Below, one piece after another: positions 19,138-26,140 of a DNA stretch of 44,943 nucleotides. Position numbers and translations under genes: made by a program. How positions within the stretch are numbered: position 1 is the stretch's first letter; the number at the start of each line of letters is the position of its first letter. Below the pieces are notes generated by a model. The model saw only the letters and a program-made list of their open reading frames with translations, had not been told where the DNA came from and did not search any database. The DNA comes from Flagellimonas pelagia (GTDB lineage Bacteria > Bacteroidota > Bacteroidia > Flavobacteriales > Flavobacteriaceae): contig NZ_QXFI01000034.1 of assembly GCF_003584135.1 (NCBI RefSeq), positions 1 through 44,943 on the forward strand, in the 5' to 3' direction.

Positions 19138-19932
19138 TTATAATTTTCTGGTTTCTAAATAATCAACCGCTTCCTTGACCGTCAAGGGGTAGGTGGCATT
19201 CCCCGTTCTGACATAAAAGGTTGTATTTTCGGTATCGCTGACATAGATTGGTTTTTTAGAAGGTTCGACAGCTATTACGCACACATCTTCACCATTTAAT
19301 TTGTAAAATGAAATGTGATTGCTAAAACAAGCCTCGTGACCTAACTGTGTTGAAATTATCCTGAAAATTTCACGCTCATATCCATCTTTGTTCTTGTGCT
19401 TTAGGGTCTTGAAATCTTTTTCAAGGCCCACAATGTTGCCATCATCGTCAACGCCAATGATCAATTTTCCACCTTTTGCATTCATAAAACCAGTGATGGT
19501 CTTGGCAATGACTAGTTCCAGTTCGCGGTTCGTGGTTTTCCTAAAATAATCGTAACGAATAGATGACTTGAATTCTACCCGTTCATTCTCACCCGCCTCT
19601 ATCAATTCTTCTAAATCACGCAGTAACAACTGCTGTTGTGTGCCTATAAGCTTGTTCTTTCGCCTGAGGGTTATGAAAAATAGACCGGAAACTATCCCTA
19701 GGAAAATGCCAAGGATTGTAAGCGAGACGCTCATCCCTCTCATATCAAATGTGAAAGATTCTAAAAACTGCGACTTTAAGACGTCCCAAAACAGGGAAAA
19801 TGAAAATGGTGTATTGCTAAATTCAAACCAATAGAGCACCATGGTAAAAGGATGGACAAGGAAATAGAAAATGCCCCCCCATATTGCCGTTTGGGTGAAA
19901 ATTGTTTTGATATTTCTTGCAGTACTATTCAC
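19138..19932 (-). CDS. Membrane-anchored AlbA_2 (Schlafen-like) domain protein
   Basis: A 264-residue protein starting with GTG. Two hydrophobic segments (about residues 14-33 and 66-88) are followed by a short coiled linker and a cytoplasmic AlbA_2 domain from about residue 112. That domain shows ERVEFKSS, then FMNAKGGKLIIGVDDDGNIVG and a C-terminal FYVRTGNAT. The AlbA_2/divergent AAA_4 domain is found in transcription regulators and Schlafen-like nucleases; the membrane-tethered version is common in Bacteroidota and uncharacterised. It is the first gene of the array downstream of the 146-bp gap at 19933-20078. The domain call is firm, the function is not. Confidence 0.8.
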   Translation of the reverse strand: MNSTARNIKTIFTQTAIWGGIFYFLVHPFTMVLYWFEFSNTPFSFSLFWDVLKSQFLESFTFDMRGMSVSLTILGIFLGIVSGLFFITLRRKNKLIGTQQQLLLRDLEELIEAGENERVEFKSSIRYDYFRKTTNRELELVIAKTITGFMNAKGGKLIIGVDDDGNIVGLEKDFKTLKHKNKDGYEREIFRIISTQLGHEACFSNHISFYKLNGEDVCVIAVEPSKKPIYVSDTENTTFYVRTGNATYPLTVKEAVDYLETRKL

Positions 19933-20078
19933 TTATTCTACTTTATATGGTTGTACTCTAGGTTCAATTCCGGGATTCTATTGTCAATTGCTCAGTTCTT
20001 TGGCACTTTCCGCCAACAAATTGCCTGTGGTCGATGCGACACCGGTTCCTAAAAAGTCTCTCCGATCTTTTGTTCAGA
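19933..20078. other. Junction between metabolic array and copper island
   Basis: A 146-bp spacer. On the minus strand 19984-20073 keeps a 29-codon open stretch reading RRDFLGTGVAST and ending in a stop, without any start codon; it looks like a decayed fragment. No hairpin terminator was recognised. This is the boundary between the energy-metabolism genes and the metal genes. Confidence 0.3.
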
Positions 20079-20354
20079 TTATCTACTCTTAATCTGTGTG
20101 TTGTAAAATGCTGCAATCAGGGCACCTGTGAGCCAAGCAATGATAAATGTCTGGACAATGCCAATAAGTGCCTCCCAAATTGGCACGTCTACCCGTATTA
20201 TACTGGTAGTGTCCAAGCCGTGCAGCAGGCTGTTGAAAAAGGTTATGCTTCCTTCTTGTCCTGCTGTCGCCAAAACAATCATGCAGCCGGCGTAGAGGAT
20301 TGCAGCGGTCAGCCCCATGGCAAAACCGAATTTTTTTACATTGATACGATTCAT
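20079..20354 (-). CDS. DUF5676 family small membrane protein
   Basis: A 91-residue inner-membrane protein with two hydrophobic helices (about residues 10-31 and 59-84). The sequence KKFGFAMGLTAA, the loop FFNSLLHGLD and the second helix match the pattern of DUF5676 proteins, which often lie near heavy-metal transport genes. No metal ligands stand out except one Cys in helix 1. It is the last gene of the left arm of the copper island and is 74 bp from the next lipoprotein gene. Function unknown. Confidence 0.75.
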   Translation of the reverse strand: MNRINVKKFGFAMGLTAAILYAGCMIVLATAGQEGSITFFNSLLHGLDTTSIIRVDVPIWEALIGIVQTFIIAWLTGALIAAFYNTQIKSR

Positions 20355-20428
20355 GATTCTTGTTTTAATGTTTATTGTTGTTATTATTCATTTATGAGTT
20401 TGTTCATGTGCAAAAACCAAAGTTGGAG

Positions 20429-20875
20429 TCAATGGTTGCGCTCAAGGCTCTTTTTGTATTCCATTTTATTGTGCATGGCCTTGGCGAGATCCTCGTGTTC
20501 TAACGTGTGATCACAAAAAGAATCGGTCAAAAGGCTGTCCGAAGCAATGACCGGCATAAAATGGTGGGTGGTCAGTAGCATAAGGTCAGGATATCTAGTA
20601 ATCATATCGCTCAATTTGTTCGCTAGTATGGTATCCTTTGCTGCTGCTTTTACGAGTTCGTCCACCATCATTCCCATGGCATGGTCGTTATCCATCATGT
20701 TGGCAATGTATTTTTTGCCCAGATCGTGATTTTCGACAAGTGCGGACAATACCTCTTCTTGCTGAGAGTGGTCCTCGAGCATATCCTTTACAGAACTACC
20801 CTGTTTTTGTGAGCAGGCCGAAATGAGTAAAGTAGCCAATACCATTATGCCTGTCTTATAAACTTTTATCTTCAT
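20429..20875 (-). CDS. Lipoprotein related to the Met-rich lipoprotein at 21940
   Basis: A 148-residue predicted lipoprotein: signal peptide with lipobox LISAC, Cys at about 21. The region after it (EEVLSALVENHD, then NDHAMGMM) clearly aligns with the same stretch of the Met-rich protein encoded at 21940-22452 (SEILKDLVQNHD, then SDHAMQMM). The two are paralogues. This copy has lost most methionines but keeps a histidine-containing C-terminal part with THHFMP and DHTLEHED. It is probably periplasmic and may bind copper weakly, or act as a structural partner. It lies between DUF5676 and the SHOCT genes. Confidence 0.75.
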   Translation of the reverse strand: MKIKVYKTGIMVLATLLISACSQKQGSSVKDMLEDHSQQEEVLSALVENHDLGKKYIANMMDNDHAMGMMVDELVKAAAKDTILANKLSDMITRYPDLMLLTTHHFMPVIASDSLLTDSFCDHTLEHEDLAKAMHNKMEYKKSLERNH

Positions 20876-20914
20876 TTTGACTTTTTTTAGTAATTAATAT
20901 TTGCCCTACATTCC

Positions 20915-21130
20915 TTAATTTGATTTCAAGATCTTTTTTGATTCTTCATATTCCTCCTTAGAGATTTCGCCATTGGCGAAGCGCTTTTTTAGAACTGAAA
21001 GTGGGTCTTCCTTCTTTGATTTTCTGTAAGGGATGTCATATGGCACCAAGAATATCCATATCAAGAGGATCAACCATATGACCCACCAGATGACGTGCAT
21101 GCCGCCCCAATGTCCGTCGAAAAAATGCAT
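20915..21130 (-). CDS. SHOCT-domain small membrane protein (copy 1)
   Basis: A 71-residue protein with an N-terminal His/Trp-rich helix crossing the membrane once (about residues 12-30) and a C-terminal SHOCT domain (DPLSVLKKRFANGEISKEEYEES). SHOCT is a short helical oligomerisation motif often placed at the ends of membrane proteins. It is the neighbour and close relative of the protein encoded at 21170-21388, with 39 bp between them, so the pair arose by tandem duplication. Such proteins are frequent in Bacteroidota copper clusters, but their role is unknown. Confidence 0.8.
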   Translation of the reverse strand: MHFFDGHWGGMHVIWWVIWLILLIWIFLVPYDIPYRKSKKEDPLSVLKKRFANGEISKEEYEESKKILKSN

Positions 21131-21169
21131 AGTTTTAGTTTTAAAGGTTATACATTACTTGTTTTCGGA

Positions 21170-21388
21170 CTATTTGTCCGATTGTAAAAGTTTCTTAGAT
21201 TGCTCGTATTCTTCTTTGGAAATCTCGCCCTTCGCGAAGCGGATTTTGAGCAACATTAGTGGGTCATCTCCCTCAATCTCTTCATAGGAGGAACTGGTTG
21301 GGGCAAAGAAAATCCAGCCCAATGCCACAATCCAAATGGCCCACCAGATCAGGTGCATGCCCCAAAAAAATCCATCTTTGTAAAACAT
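21170..21388 (-). CDS. SHOCT-domain small membrane protein (copy 2)
   Basis: A 72-residue paralogue of the neighbouring SHOCT protein. The layout is the same: a short N-terminal tail with GMHLIWW, one transmembrane helix and a C-terminal SHOCT motif with RFAKGEISKEEYEQS. The linker between helix and SHOCT has diverged (acidic, YEEIEGDDP, instead of basic in copy 1). The two could form a hetero-oligomer. It lies 27 bp downstream of the HMA metallochaperone gene. Confidence 0.8.
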   Translation of the reverse strand: MFYKDGFFWGMHLIWWAIWIVALGWIFFAPTSSSYEEIEGDDPLMLLKIRFAKGEISKEEYEQSKKLLQSDK

Positions 21389-21415
21389 ATTTTTAATTTG
21401 AAGGTTTTTATGATT

Positions 21416-21631
21416 TTAACTAATCTCTGCTATGGTATAGCCCTCAAGTTTGTTGAGTTGCCCTTGCAGTTCTTCTACCGTAAGCTTCTTGTTCATTGTT
21501 ACAATGGTTGCGCCCATAGGCTGTAAAAAAACTTCTACTTGCTCTACTTCAGGATGTTCTTCCAAGGTCTTCTTGATTCTTGTGATACAGCCACCGCAGC
21601 TTATTCCGTTAATTTGATATCTGTACTTCAT
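21416..21631 (-). CDS. HMA-domain metallochaperone
   Basis: A 71-residue CopZ-like heavy-metal-associated domain with the beta-alpha-beta-beta-alpha-beta pattern. The metal loop is GISCGGC at about residues 9-15, with Ser in place of the usual Met-Thr. It would carry Cu(I) in the cytoplasm and hand it to CopA or to an HMA-containing regulator. The next gene upstream (His-tailed membrane protein) is only 14 bp away. It differs from the two other single-domain HMA proteins in the window (CDGC at 41212, CSGC at 44689), so each may have its own partner. Confidence 0.88.
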   Translation of the reverse strand: MKYRYQINGISCGGCITRIKKTLEEHPEVEQVEVFLQPMGATIVTMNKKLTVEELQGQLNKLEGYTIAEIS

Positions 21632-21645
21632 TTCGAAAGTATATT

Positions 21646-21909
21646 TTAATGGTGCCGATGCCCCCGGTGATCTTCTTGGGTCTCAGTGGAATCTTGCTCT
21701 TTGTCATGATCATGGTATTTACTGTTATCAGATTTTCCATGATCACCATGCCCGTGACCACCGTGAGGTATGAAAAGGTGTATCAAAAACATCACGATGA
21801 TAAAGGAAAAAAGCCCATTGTACCCTGTAATGCCAAATGCAGGCGCAAAAAAAATCAACAATAGCGGGAGACCACAACCGATGACCATCCAAATCCAATG
21901 TCCTTTCAT
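21646..21909 (-). CDS. Small membrane protein with His-rich tail
   Basis: An 87-residue protein with two hydrophobic helices (about residues 5-25 and 30-50) and a C-terminal tail of about 35 residues that is very rich in His, Asp and Gly (HGGHGHGDHG, then HRGHRHH at the end). The tail resembles metal-buffering segments of zinc and copper transporters. Overall layout recalls DUF2933-like proteins, but that match is tentative. It lies 30 bp downstream of the Met-rich lipoprotein gene and 14 bp upstream of the metallochaperone. Probably a metal-binding membrane accessory. Confidence 0.7.
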   Translation of the reverse strand: MKGHWIWMVIGCGLPLLLIFFAPAFGITGYNGLFSFIIVMFLIHLFIPHGGHGHGDHGKSDNSKYHDHDKEQDSTETQEDHRGHRHH

Positions 21910-21939
21910 GATTTTTATTTTTTCGTTACCTATTATGTG

Positions 21940-22452
21940 TTAATGGTGCTCAGAATGGTCATCTCCTTTTGATTTCATTGTACCATCATCCATCATTCCC
22001 ATTCCTTCCATATCCATTCCCTTTTCCTTCATCATATTCATGCACGACTCCATACAATCATTGCTCATCATCCCTTTGTCTTGCATCATTTGTATCATTT
22101 CGCCCATCATCTCGCCATCCTTTATCATTCCGTTCATCATGGAATGCATCATTTGTCTGTTGCCCATCATTTGGTTCATTATGGTGCTGTCGCCCATCAT
22201 CATTTGCATGCCTTGTCCCTTCATCATGGTGCCCATCATTTTTTTGTTTCCCTGCATCATTTGCATGGCATGGTCGCTCCCTTGCATCTGTTCCATGAAT
22301 TCCATCATATAATCATGGTTTTGTACCAGATCTTTAAGGATCTCGCTTCTGGTTTCCTCGTTTTGAAGCAAGGTTTGTACATCGGTTGATTGTTTGCAAC
22401 CGTTCAAGGACAAAAGCCCTATCACAGAAAAAATAATTACTAAATTTCTCAT
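21940..22452 (-). CDS. Methionine-rich lipoprotein, probable copper-binding
   Basis: A 170-residue predicted lipoprotein (signal peptide, lipobox LNGC, Cys at about 19). After a short helix shared with its paralogue at 20429 come about 120 residues packed with methionine: 41 of 170 residues by count, mostly as MM or MxM pairs. Met clusters of this type bind Cu(I) or Ag(I) in periplasmic proteins such as CopC, PcoE and CusF. The end is His-containing (DDHSEHH), and two cysteines sit in DCMESC. It is likely a periplasmic or outer-membrane-facing copper sponge. The low-complexity coding creates long open frames on the other strand. Confidence 0.85.
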   Translation of the reverse strand: MRNLVIIFSVIGLLSLNGCKQSTDVQTLLQNEETRSEILKDLVQNHDYMMEFMEQMQGSDHAMQMMQGNKKMMGTMMKGQGMQMMMGDSTIMNQMMGNRQMMHSMMNGMIKDGEMMGEMIQMMQDKGMMSNDCMESCMNMMKEKGMDMEGMGMMDDGTMKSKGDDHSEHH

Positions 22453-22476
22453 TGTATATGAATTAAGGATTAATCG

Positions 22477-22794
22477 TCAATTGGCTGATTTCAGAAAGGA
22501 TTCGATTTTGGTGATCTCCTCTTCCGTCAGATTGGCCCTAACCCGCATGTGCAGGCTTATGGTTTCCCAATCGGTATCGTTGTAATCCGCGGGTGAAGGG
22601 GCAATATGACATCGGTTGCACACCTCGCCCCAGAGCTGCGCCCCGGATTTTTCAATTTTGAAATCCACTTCACTCCCCGCCACCTCGGTCGCGGTATCCG
22701 TCGCAATGGGTTTTTTATTGGAGGAGCAGGCGACCATGATCGATGCCATGACGGACAGGATTATTGCTGCTTTAAAATTCGTTGTTGTTTTCAT
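22477..22794 (-). CDS. Cytochrome-c-like lipoprotein
   Basis: 105 residues from ATG 22794; the longer frame to 22833 overlaps the porin gene and would bury the signal peptide. The lipobox ends at C23 (MVAC). One haem-c motif CNRCH is at residues 59-63, and M83 in LHMRVR is a possible axial ligand. The C-terminal helix with LTEEEITKIESFLKS is typical of small class I cytochromes. It would sit on the outer leaflet of the inner membrane or the inner leaflet of the outer membrane and carry electrons. It lies 20 bp downstream of the barrel gene and is the second haem gene in this operon. Confidence 0.85.
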   Translation of the reverse strand: MKTTTNFKAAIILSVMASIMVACSSNKKPIATDTATEVAGSEVDFKIEKSGAQLWGEVCNRCHIAPSPADYNDTDWETISLHMRVRANLTEEEITKIESFLKSAN

Positions 22795-22814
22795 TTCACT
22801 TTCTTTTTTTGATT

Positions 22815-23972
22815 TTAAAATCCAATGGCCCAATGCACAAACAATCCATTGGTACGGGTCGTGCCATCACTGTCATGACCACCTTCCATCTTGGTGGTTT
22901 GATAGCTGAATTTGACCACGGAACGCCAACTCAGCCAATAGTTCAAACCAAAAGCGTACTGCGTTGACTTCTCTTCCCACTCCGCTCCCTCAGGTGCGTT
23001 GAAATCGGAATATCGACCCACAAATTCAAGTTGTTTCATAAAGTCGCTTCCCGACATGATGGGGCGATAGCTCAATTGTGTATAAAAGGAGCTGCTTTGG
23101 TTGTCAAAGGAGTAAGGTTCGGAAATCCCATCTTCGATTTCATAGTAGGTGGCGGTATCCACATTGGAACTGTTGTACTGGGCCTTGATGTCCACAACCC
23201 CTTGTAAGGGGGTGATCGATTTTACATAGGAAAGATCCAGCGCCCAAAGAAAGGCACCCACATCCTTGTAATCGGAGTCCTCTGCACCGGTACTGTTGGT
23301 GGTATAGGCGGAAATCCCCCATTCCATGGATGAATCCGAGAGCGGGAGTAGGCCGATCCTGCCACCCAAGGCCTTGGCCAGGTTCACATCTTCATAATAA
23401 CCGAAATCCAGCATACCCGCTTCTTCAGGCTCCTCACTTCCATCTTTGATGCGCGGACCGTTGGTCACATAAACCGCATAGTTCAGTTTGGGACCGCCCA
23501 GATCGAATGCCCCCCTGAGTTCGACGCCGATATCGGAGGCCGGTGCAATTCCGTCGTGACCAAATCCAAGGGGTCTGCTTGGAAGTCGGTTGATCCATGC
23601 AGGGTGCAAACGCTCCATAAAGGTTCCAAAGGGAAGCAGGAATTTACCGGCCCTTACGGTCATGTGCTTGTTGAGCACATACATCACATCGGCATATTCC
23701 AGTCCCGTTTTCAATTCATTTCCTTCGAGCTCAAACTCCAGTTCGGCCTCGAACATGAGCTTGTCGGAATGCTTGTAGAGGAATATAGGGGCGAATGTGG
23801 CCCCTAGAAAGGTGGATTCTTGTTCACCACCGGTATCCAAATATTCAAATCCGGTGTGTCCGTAACCACGCAGCATGAACTGCGTCTTACTGGGTTCAAA
23901 GGTGTTGTAGGTCTGGGCCAAAGCCGAAGATCCCAACCCTAAGATAATTAGGGTCATTAGTAGTTTTTTCAT
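22815..23972 (-). CDS. Porin-like outer-membrane beta-barrel protein
   Basis: 385 residues from ATG 23972. This start overlaps the stop of the cytochrome gene by four bases (ATGA) and gives a clean signal peptide ending in SALAQ. The rest is alternating short amphipathic strands with aromatic girdles, and the last residue is Phe, the usual BAM-recognition end. An inward loop with PFGTFMERLHPAW and LPSRPLGFGHDG resembles phosphate-selective or substrate-specific porin-like proteins of Bacteroidota. Substrate is unknown. It is flanked by two cytochrome c genes, suggesting a joint role in outer-membrane electron or metal traffic. Confidence 0.8.
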   Translation of the reverse strand: MKKLLMTLIILGLGSSALAQTYNTFEPSKTQFMLRGYGHTGFEYLDTGGEQESTFLGATFAPIFLYKHSDKLMFEAELEFELEGNELKTGLEYADVMYVLNKHMTVRAGKFLLPFGTFMERLHPAWINRLPSRPLGFGHDGIAPASDIGVELRGAFDLGGPKLNYAVYVTNGPRIKDGSEEPEEAGMLDFGYYEDVNLAKALGGRIGLLPLSDSSMEWGISAYTTNSTGAEDSDYKDVGAFLWALDLSYVKSITPLQGVVDIKAQYNSSNVDTATYYEIEDGISEPYSFDNQSSSFYTQLSYRPIMSGSDFMKQLEFVGRYSDFNAPEGAEWEEKSTQYAFGLNYWLSWRSVVKFSYQTTKMEGGHDSDGTTRTNGLFVHWAIGF

Positions 23973-24376
23973 TTTTTCAAGGTTCTGATATAGTTGATCA
24001 ATTCCCATCTCTTGTTTTCGGGAAGTGCGGTTTCATAGGAAGCCATAGGGGGCTTACCGTTGGTCAATTTCCAGAATAGGGCACCGTCCGATTGGGACTG
24101 TACCTTGGCACTGGTCAAGTCGGTGGGTTTTGGGGTCAATCCGGCTCCGCCCATGCCGTCTCCCTTACCCTTGGCCCCGTGGCAGATCACACAGAGCATT
24201 CTGAAGGTCCGTTTGCCGCTTTCTGTCGCCGTGGCATCATTTTTTAAGGGATTGTTCAAATTGTCCGCACTGGCCGGGGCTTCCCATTGGGTCTGTGCTC
24301 TGGTCGCCTGTAGGGCCAAAAGGGTCATTAGGAACGTTAGCATTATGGGTATTGATTTTTTTTGTGTAAGTTTCAT
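23969..24376 (-). CDS. Secreted c-type cytochrome
   Basis: A 135-residue protein with a signal peptide cleaved near ATRA-Q (about residues 24-28). It has one haem-binding CVICH motif (residues 62-66), then GAKGKGDGMGG, and M111 in KPPMASY as the likely axial ligand. This is the pattern of class I cytochrome c domains (as in cytochrome c6/553 types). It would act in the periplasm as electron carrier. It is the first of three overlapping or tightly linked genes (cytochrome, barrel, cytochrome lipoprotein), 75 bp downstream of the HMA-AraC regulator. Confidence 0.9.
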   Translation of the reverse strand: MKLTQKKSIPIMLTFLMTLLALQATRAQTQWEAPASADNLNNPLKNDATATESGKRTFRMLCVICHGAKGKGDGMGGAGLTPKPTDLTSAKVQSQSDGALFWKLTNGKPPMASYETALPENKRWELINYIRTLKK

Positions 24377-24451
24377 TTTATTATTTGTTAGGTTGTTGCG
24401 TTAAAACTACTGTTTGACCTGACAGGCCATCTTCATAATATTCCTGGATTT

Positions 24452-25033
24452 TTATATTATTTCGTCAAGAAAATCCCTTTGCCACATTTGTCCGTTTTTG
24501 TAATCCGTCATGCTCATCCCCATAATTTCCTTGAACTGTGCGGACAAATGGTTGACGCTGCTGTAATCGAGCATATAGGCGATATCGGAAAATGAATATT
24601 GTCCCAGTTGGATAAGCTCCTTTACCTTTTCGATCTTGAGCTTGATAAAGTACTTTTCGATCGTGATGTTTTCATTTCTGGAAAAAACCTTGCTCAGTAC
24701 TTTGTAATCGCGATGCAATAAATCGACAAGGTAGTCCGAGGTGTTCCCTTTGTGGTTAATCGGGACGTTGGTCACTAAGGAAATCAAGCCTATCTTGATT
24801 TTCTCAACGATCATTTCCTCTTCGCTTTTGGCTATTTCAAAGCCATTGGAATGTAGGACGTCCACGACTTTTTGGTCAACTTCGGCAATCCCTATTTCCG
24901 GGGCATTTACCGTAAGTTTCCCCAGTTCAAGGGATAGAACCTCAATGCCCAGGTCATGCAATTCTTGTCTTATGACCTTGAGGCATCGCCTACAGACCAT
25001 ATGCTTTATCCAGTATTCCTTTTTGGAATCCAT
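24452..25033 (-). CDS. HMA-like metal sensor fused to AraC-type DNA-binding domain (copy 1)
   Basis: A 193-residue two-domain protein. Residues 1 to about 75 resemble a heavy-metal-associated domain with the loop HMVCRRC (Cys14 and Cys17). Residues about 95-190 are an AraC/XylS HTH with FSDIAYMLDYSSVNHLSAQFKEIMGMS, the second-helix signature. The organisation implies direct Cu(I) binding by the regulator, with transcription of the copper genes as output. It has a paralogue at 40421-41008. The terminator-like hairpin at 25064-25083 separates it from the HYC_CC_PP gene. The metal identity and regulated promoters are inferred from context. Confidence 0.85.
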   Translation of the reverse strand: MDSKKEYWIKHMVCRRCLKVIRQELHDLGIEVLSLELGKLTVNAPEIGIAEVDQKVVDVLHSNGFEIAKSEEEMIVEKIKIGLISLVTNVPINHKGNTSDYLVDLLHRDYKVLSKVFSRNENITIEKYFIKLKIEKVKELIQLGQYSFSDIAYMLDYSSVNHLSAQFKEIMGMSMTDYKNGQMWQRDFLDEII

Positions 25034-25199
25034 GGTGTCTGAGTTATTGTTAAGCGTAAATAATATCGGGTCAAAACCCGATAGGAGAATCGATCAGGAT
25101 ATGCCGTCGTGGAGATAGCACACGACAAAAAAGGTCATTTAGTGGCCATGACCAATGTGAAGAGCGAACGATTGCATTGACGTTCCGCCAGTGTAAAAA
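25034..25199. promoter_or_regulatory. Spacer with several inverted repeats upstream of HMA-AraC gene
   Basis: A 166-bp spacer carrying three short inverted repeats: 25064-25083 (8-bp arms), 25106-25126 (GTCGTG and CACGAC, 9-bp loop) and 25133-25153 (GGTCAT and ATGACC, 9-bp loop). The two latter ones are candidates for operator or RNA structure in front of the regulator gene (start 25033). No promoter was clearly recognised. Confidence 0.3.
25064..25083 (-). terminator. Stem-loop, possible intrinsic terminator of the HYC_CC_PP gene
   Basis: A perfect 8-bp stem (TATCGGGT and ACCCGATA) with a 4-base loop, followed on the minus strand by a T/A-rich run (TTATTTA). It is 116 bp downstream of the stop at 25200 and 30 bp upstream of the regulator start at 25033. 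The U-tract is weak, so it may instead be an operator. Confidence 0.4.
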
Positions 25200-25619
25200 T
25201 CAAATTAGGAAAGTTTCATGAAGGACAAGGAGATCCTGTTCGATCCACGGGGGATCGTAGTCTTTAAAAGGGATTATGTTTTCCTGTAGCCCTTCGAAAC
25301 GATCGATATGGTAAAAAATAAAGGCATTTAGAAATACAAGTGTGCCGAAATCAAGGTCAAAGGAATCCAGCATCAGGTCATCCTTGCCAATATTGGCATA
25401 GGTATCGGTGCTGCAGCAATCCTTTTGTTCCAAAGAGCACTTCCTTGAGGTGTTTTTGGGATTTTGAAGCTTTTGGTCGCAGGGTTTTGCTTTGCCGGTC
25501 ACAGAAAAACTGACCAACTTGTTACAGCAAAAATGGGCATTCGATGCAAAGGAAGTGGTACTGATCAATACAGAACAGGCCAGAAACAGGGACAATATTT
25601 TCGATGTGGTTTGCTTCAC
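25200..25619 (-). CDS. HYC_CC_PP-type secreted protein (copy 1)
   Basis: A 139-residue protein starting with GTG and a signal peptide (residues 1 to about 25). After it come HFCCN, a CSLEQKDCC cysteine group, and a C-terminal half with FEGLQENI and YDPPW. These are the three marks of the Bacteroidota HYC_CC_PP family (here HFC replaces HYC). The Cys/His pattern suggests metal binding in the periplasm. It is homologous to the protein encoded divergently at 26183-26599, and both end in the similar string TFLI. Copper function is inferred from neighbours. Confidence 0.8.
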   Translation of the reverse strand: MKQTTSKILSLFLACSVLISTTSFASNAHFCCNKLVSFSVTGKAKPCDQKLQNPKNTSRKCSLEQKDCCSTDTYANIGKDDLMLDSFDLDFGTLVFLNAFIFYHIDRFEGLQENIIPFKDYDPPWIEQDLLVLHETFLI

Positions 25620-25623
25620 TTCC

Positions 25624-25655
25624 TAAAGTTACTAAATTTTGTTTAACTCGCTAAA
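25624..25655 (-). promoter_or_regulatory. Candidate promoter of HYC_CC_PP copy 1
   Basis: On the minus strand TTTA (25655-25652), a 20-base spacer and TAACTTTA (25631-25624) approach the Bacteroidota sigma-A pattern TTTG-N19-21-TAnnTTTG. Only four bases separate the -7 box from the GTG start, which would make the message leaderless or the start wrong. Weak evidence. Confidence 0.25.
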
Positions 25656-26140
25656 AATCAAACTGTAATCAATTATGCAGTTATCCATATGATTACTGTT
25701 TGTGTGTGATTTCAGCAGGATTTGGTTCCAAATGTAAGGTATGGGATTCGGAAAAAACATGACAAATATCAGGTTTACCAAAAGTACTGGCATTGGGCCA
25801 CCACAAGGATCACAATACTATACTGGTATACAATATGTGGGGAAAGGAATGACCGTCAGCTGTCCAACGATCGGATTCGGTATCGAGGAACTTTAAGGTC
25901 TGTTATGGTTCGATTGAAGACAAGGGTTCCACCTTTAATCGGGTTGAAAATACAATGCTATTGGTCAGGGTTCCATCCGTTGCCAGTAAGGAGGGCCTTC
26001 GAACCACGATGTGCTTTATACCGTCCCGGATCAGATACGATGGTCGTATAAATGATTGATGGTCAAAAGTATGGGGTGCCATGGTCGGTACTTTGAAAAG
26101 CAGGGGCTTTATGCGGAATCCTTGTATAAATTGTGTTAAA

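Noticed and set aside
19961..19971. GGTTCAATTCC, resembling a tRNA T-arm
   Set aside because: No acceptor, D or anticodon arm could be built around it, and the stem does not pair.
19984..20073. Minus-strand 29-codon stretch with a twin-arginine-like RRDFLG
   Set aside because: No start codon and a stop directly in front; treated as a fragment, not a gene.
21969..22389. Long repetitive open frames on the plus strand opposite the Met-rich lipoprotein
   Set aside because: Antisense shadow of Met codon runs (CAT repeats); the minus strand has a signal peptide, lipobox and paralogue.
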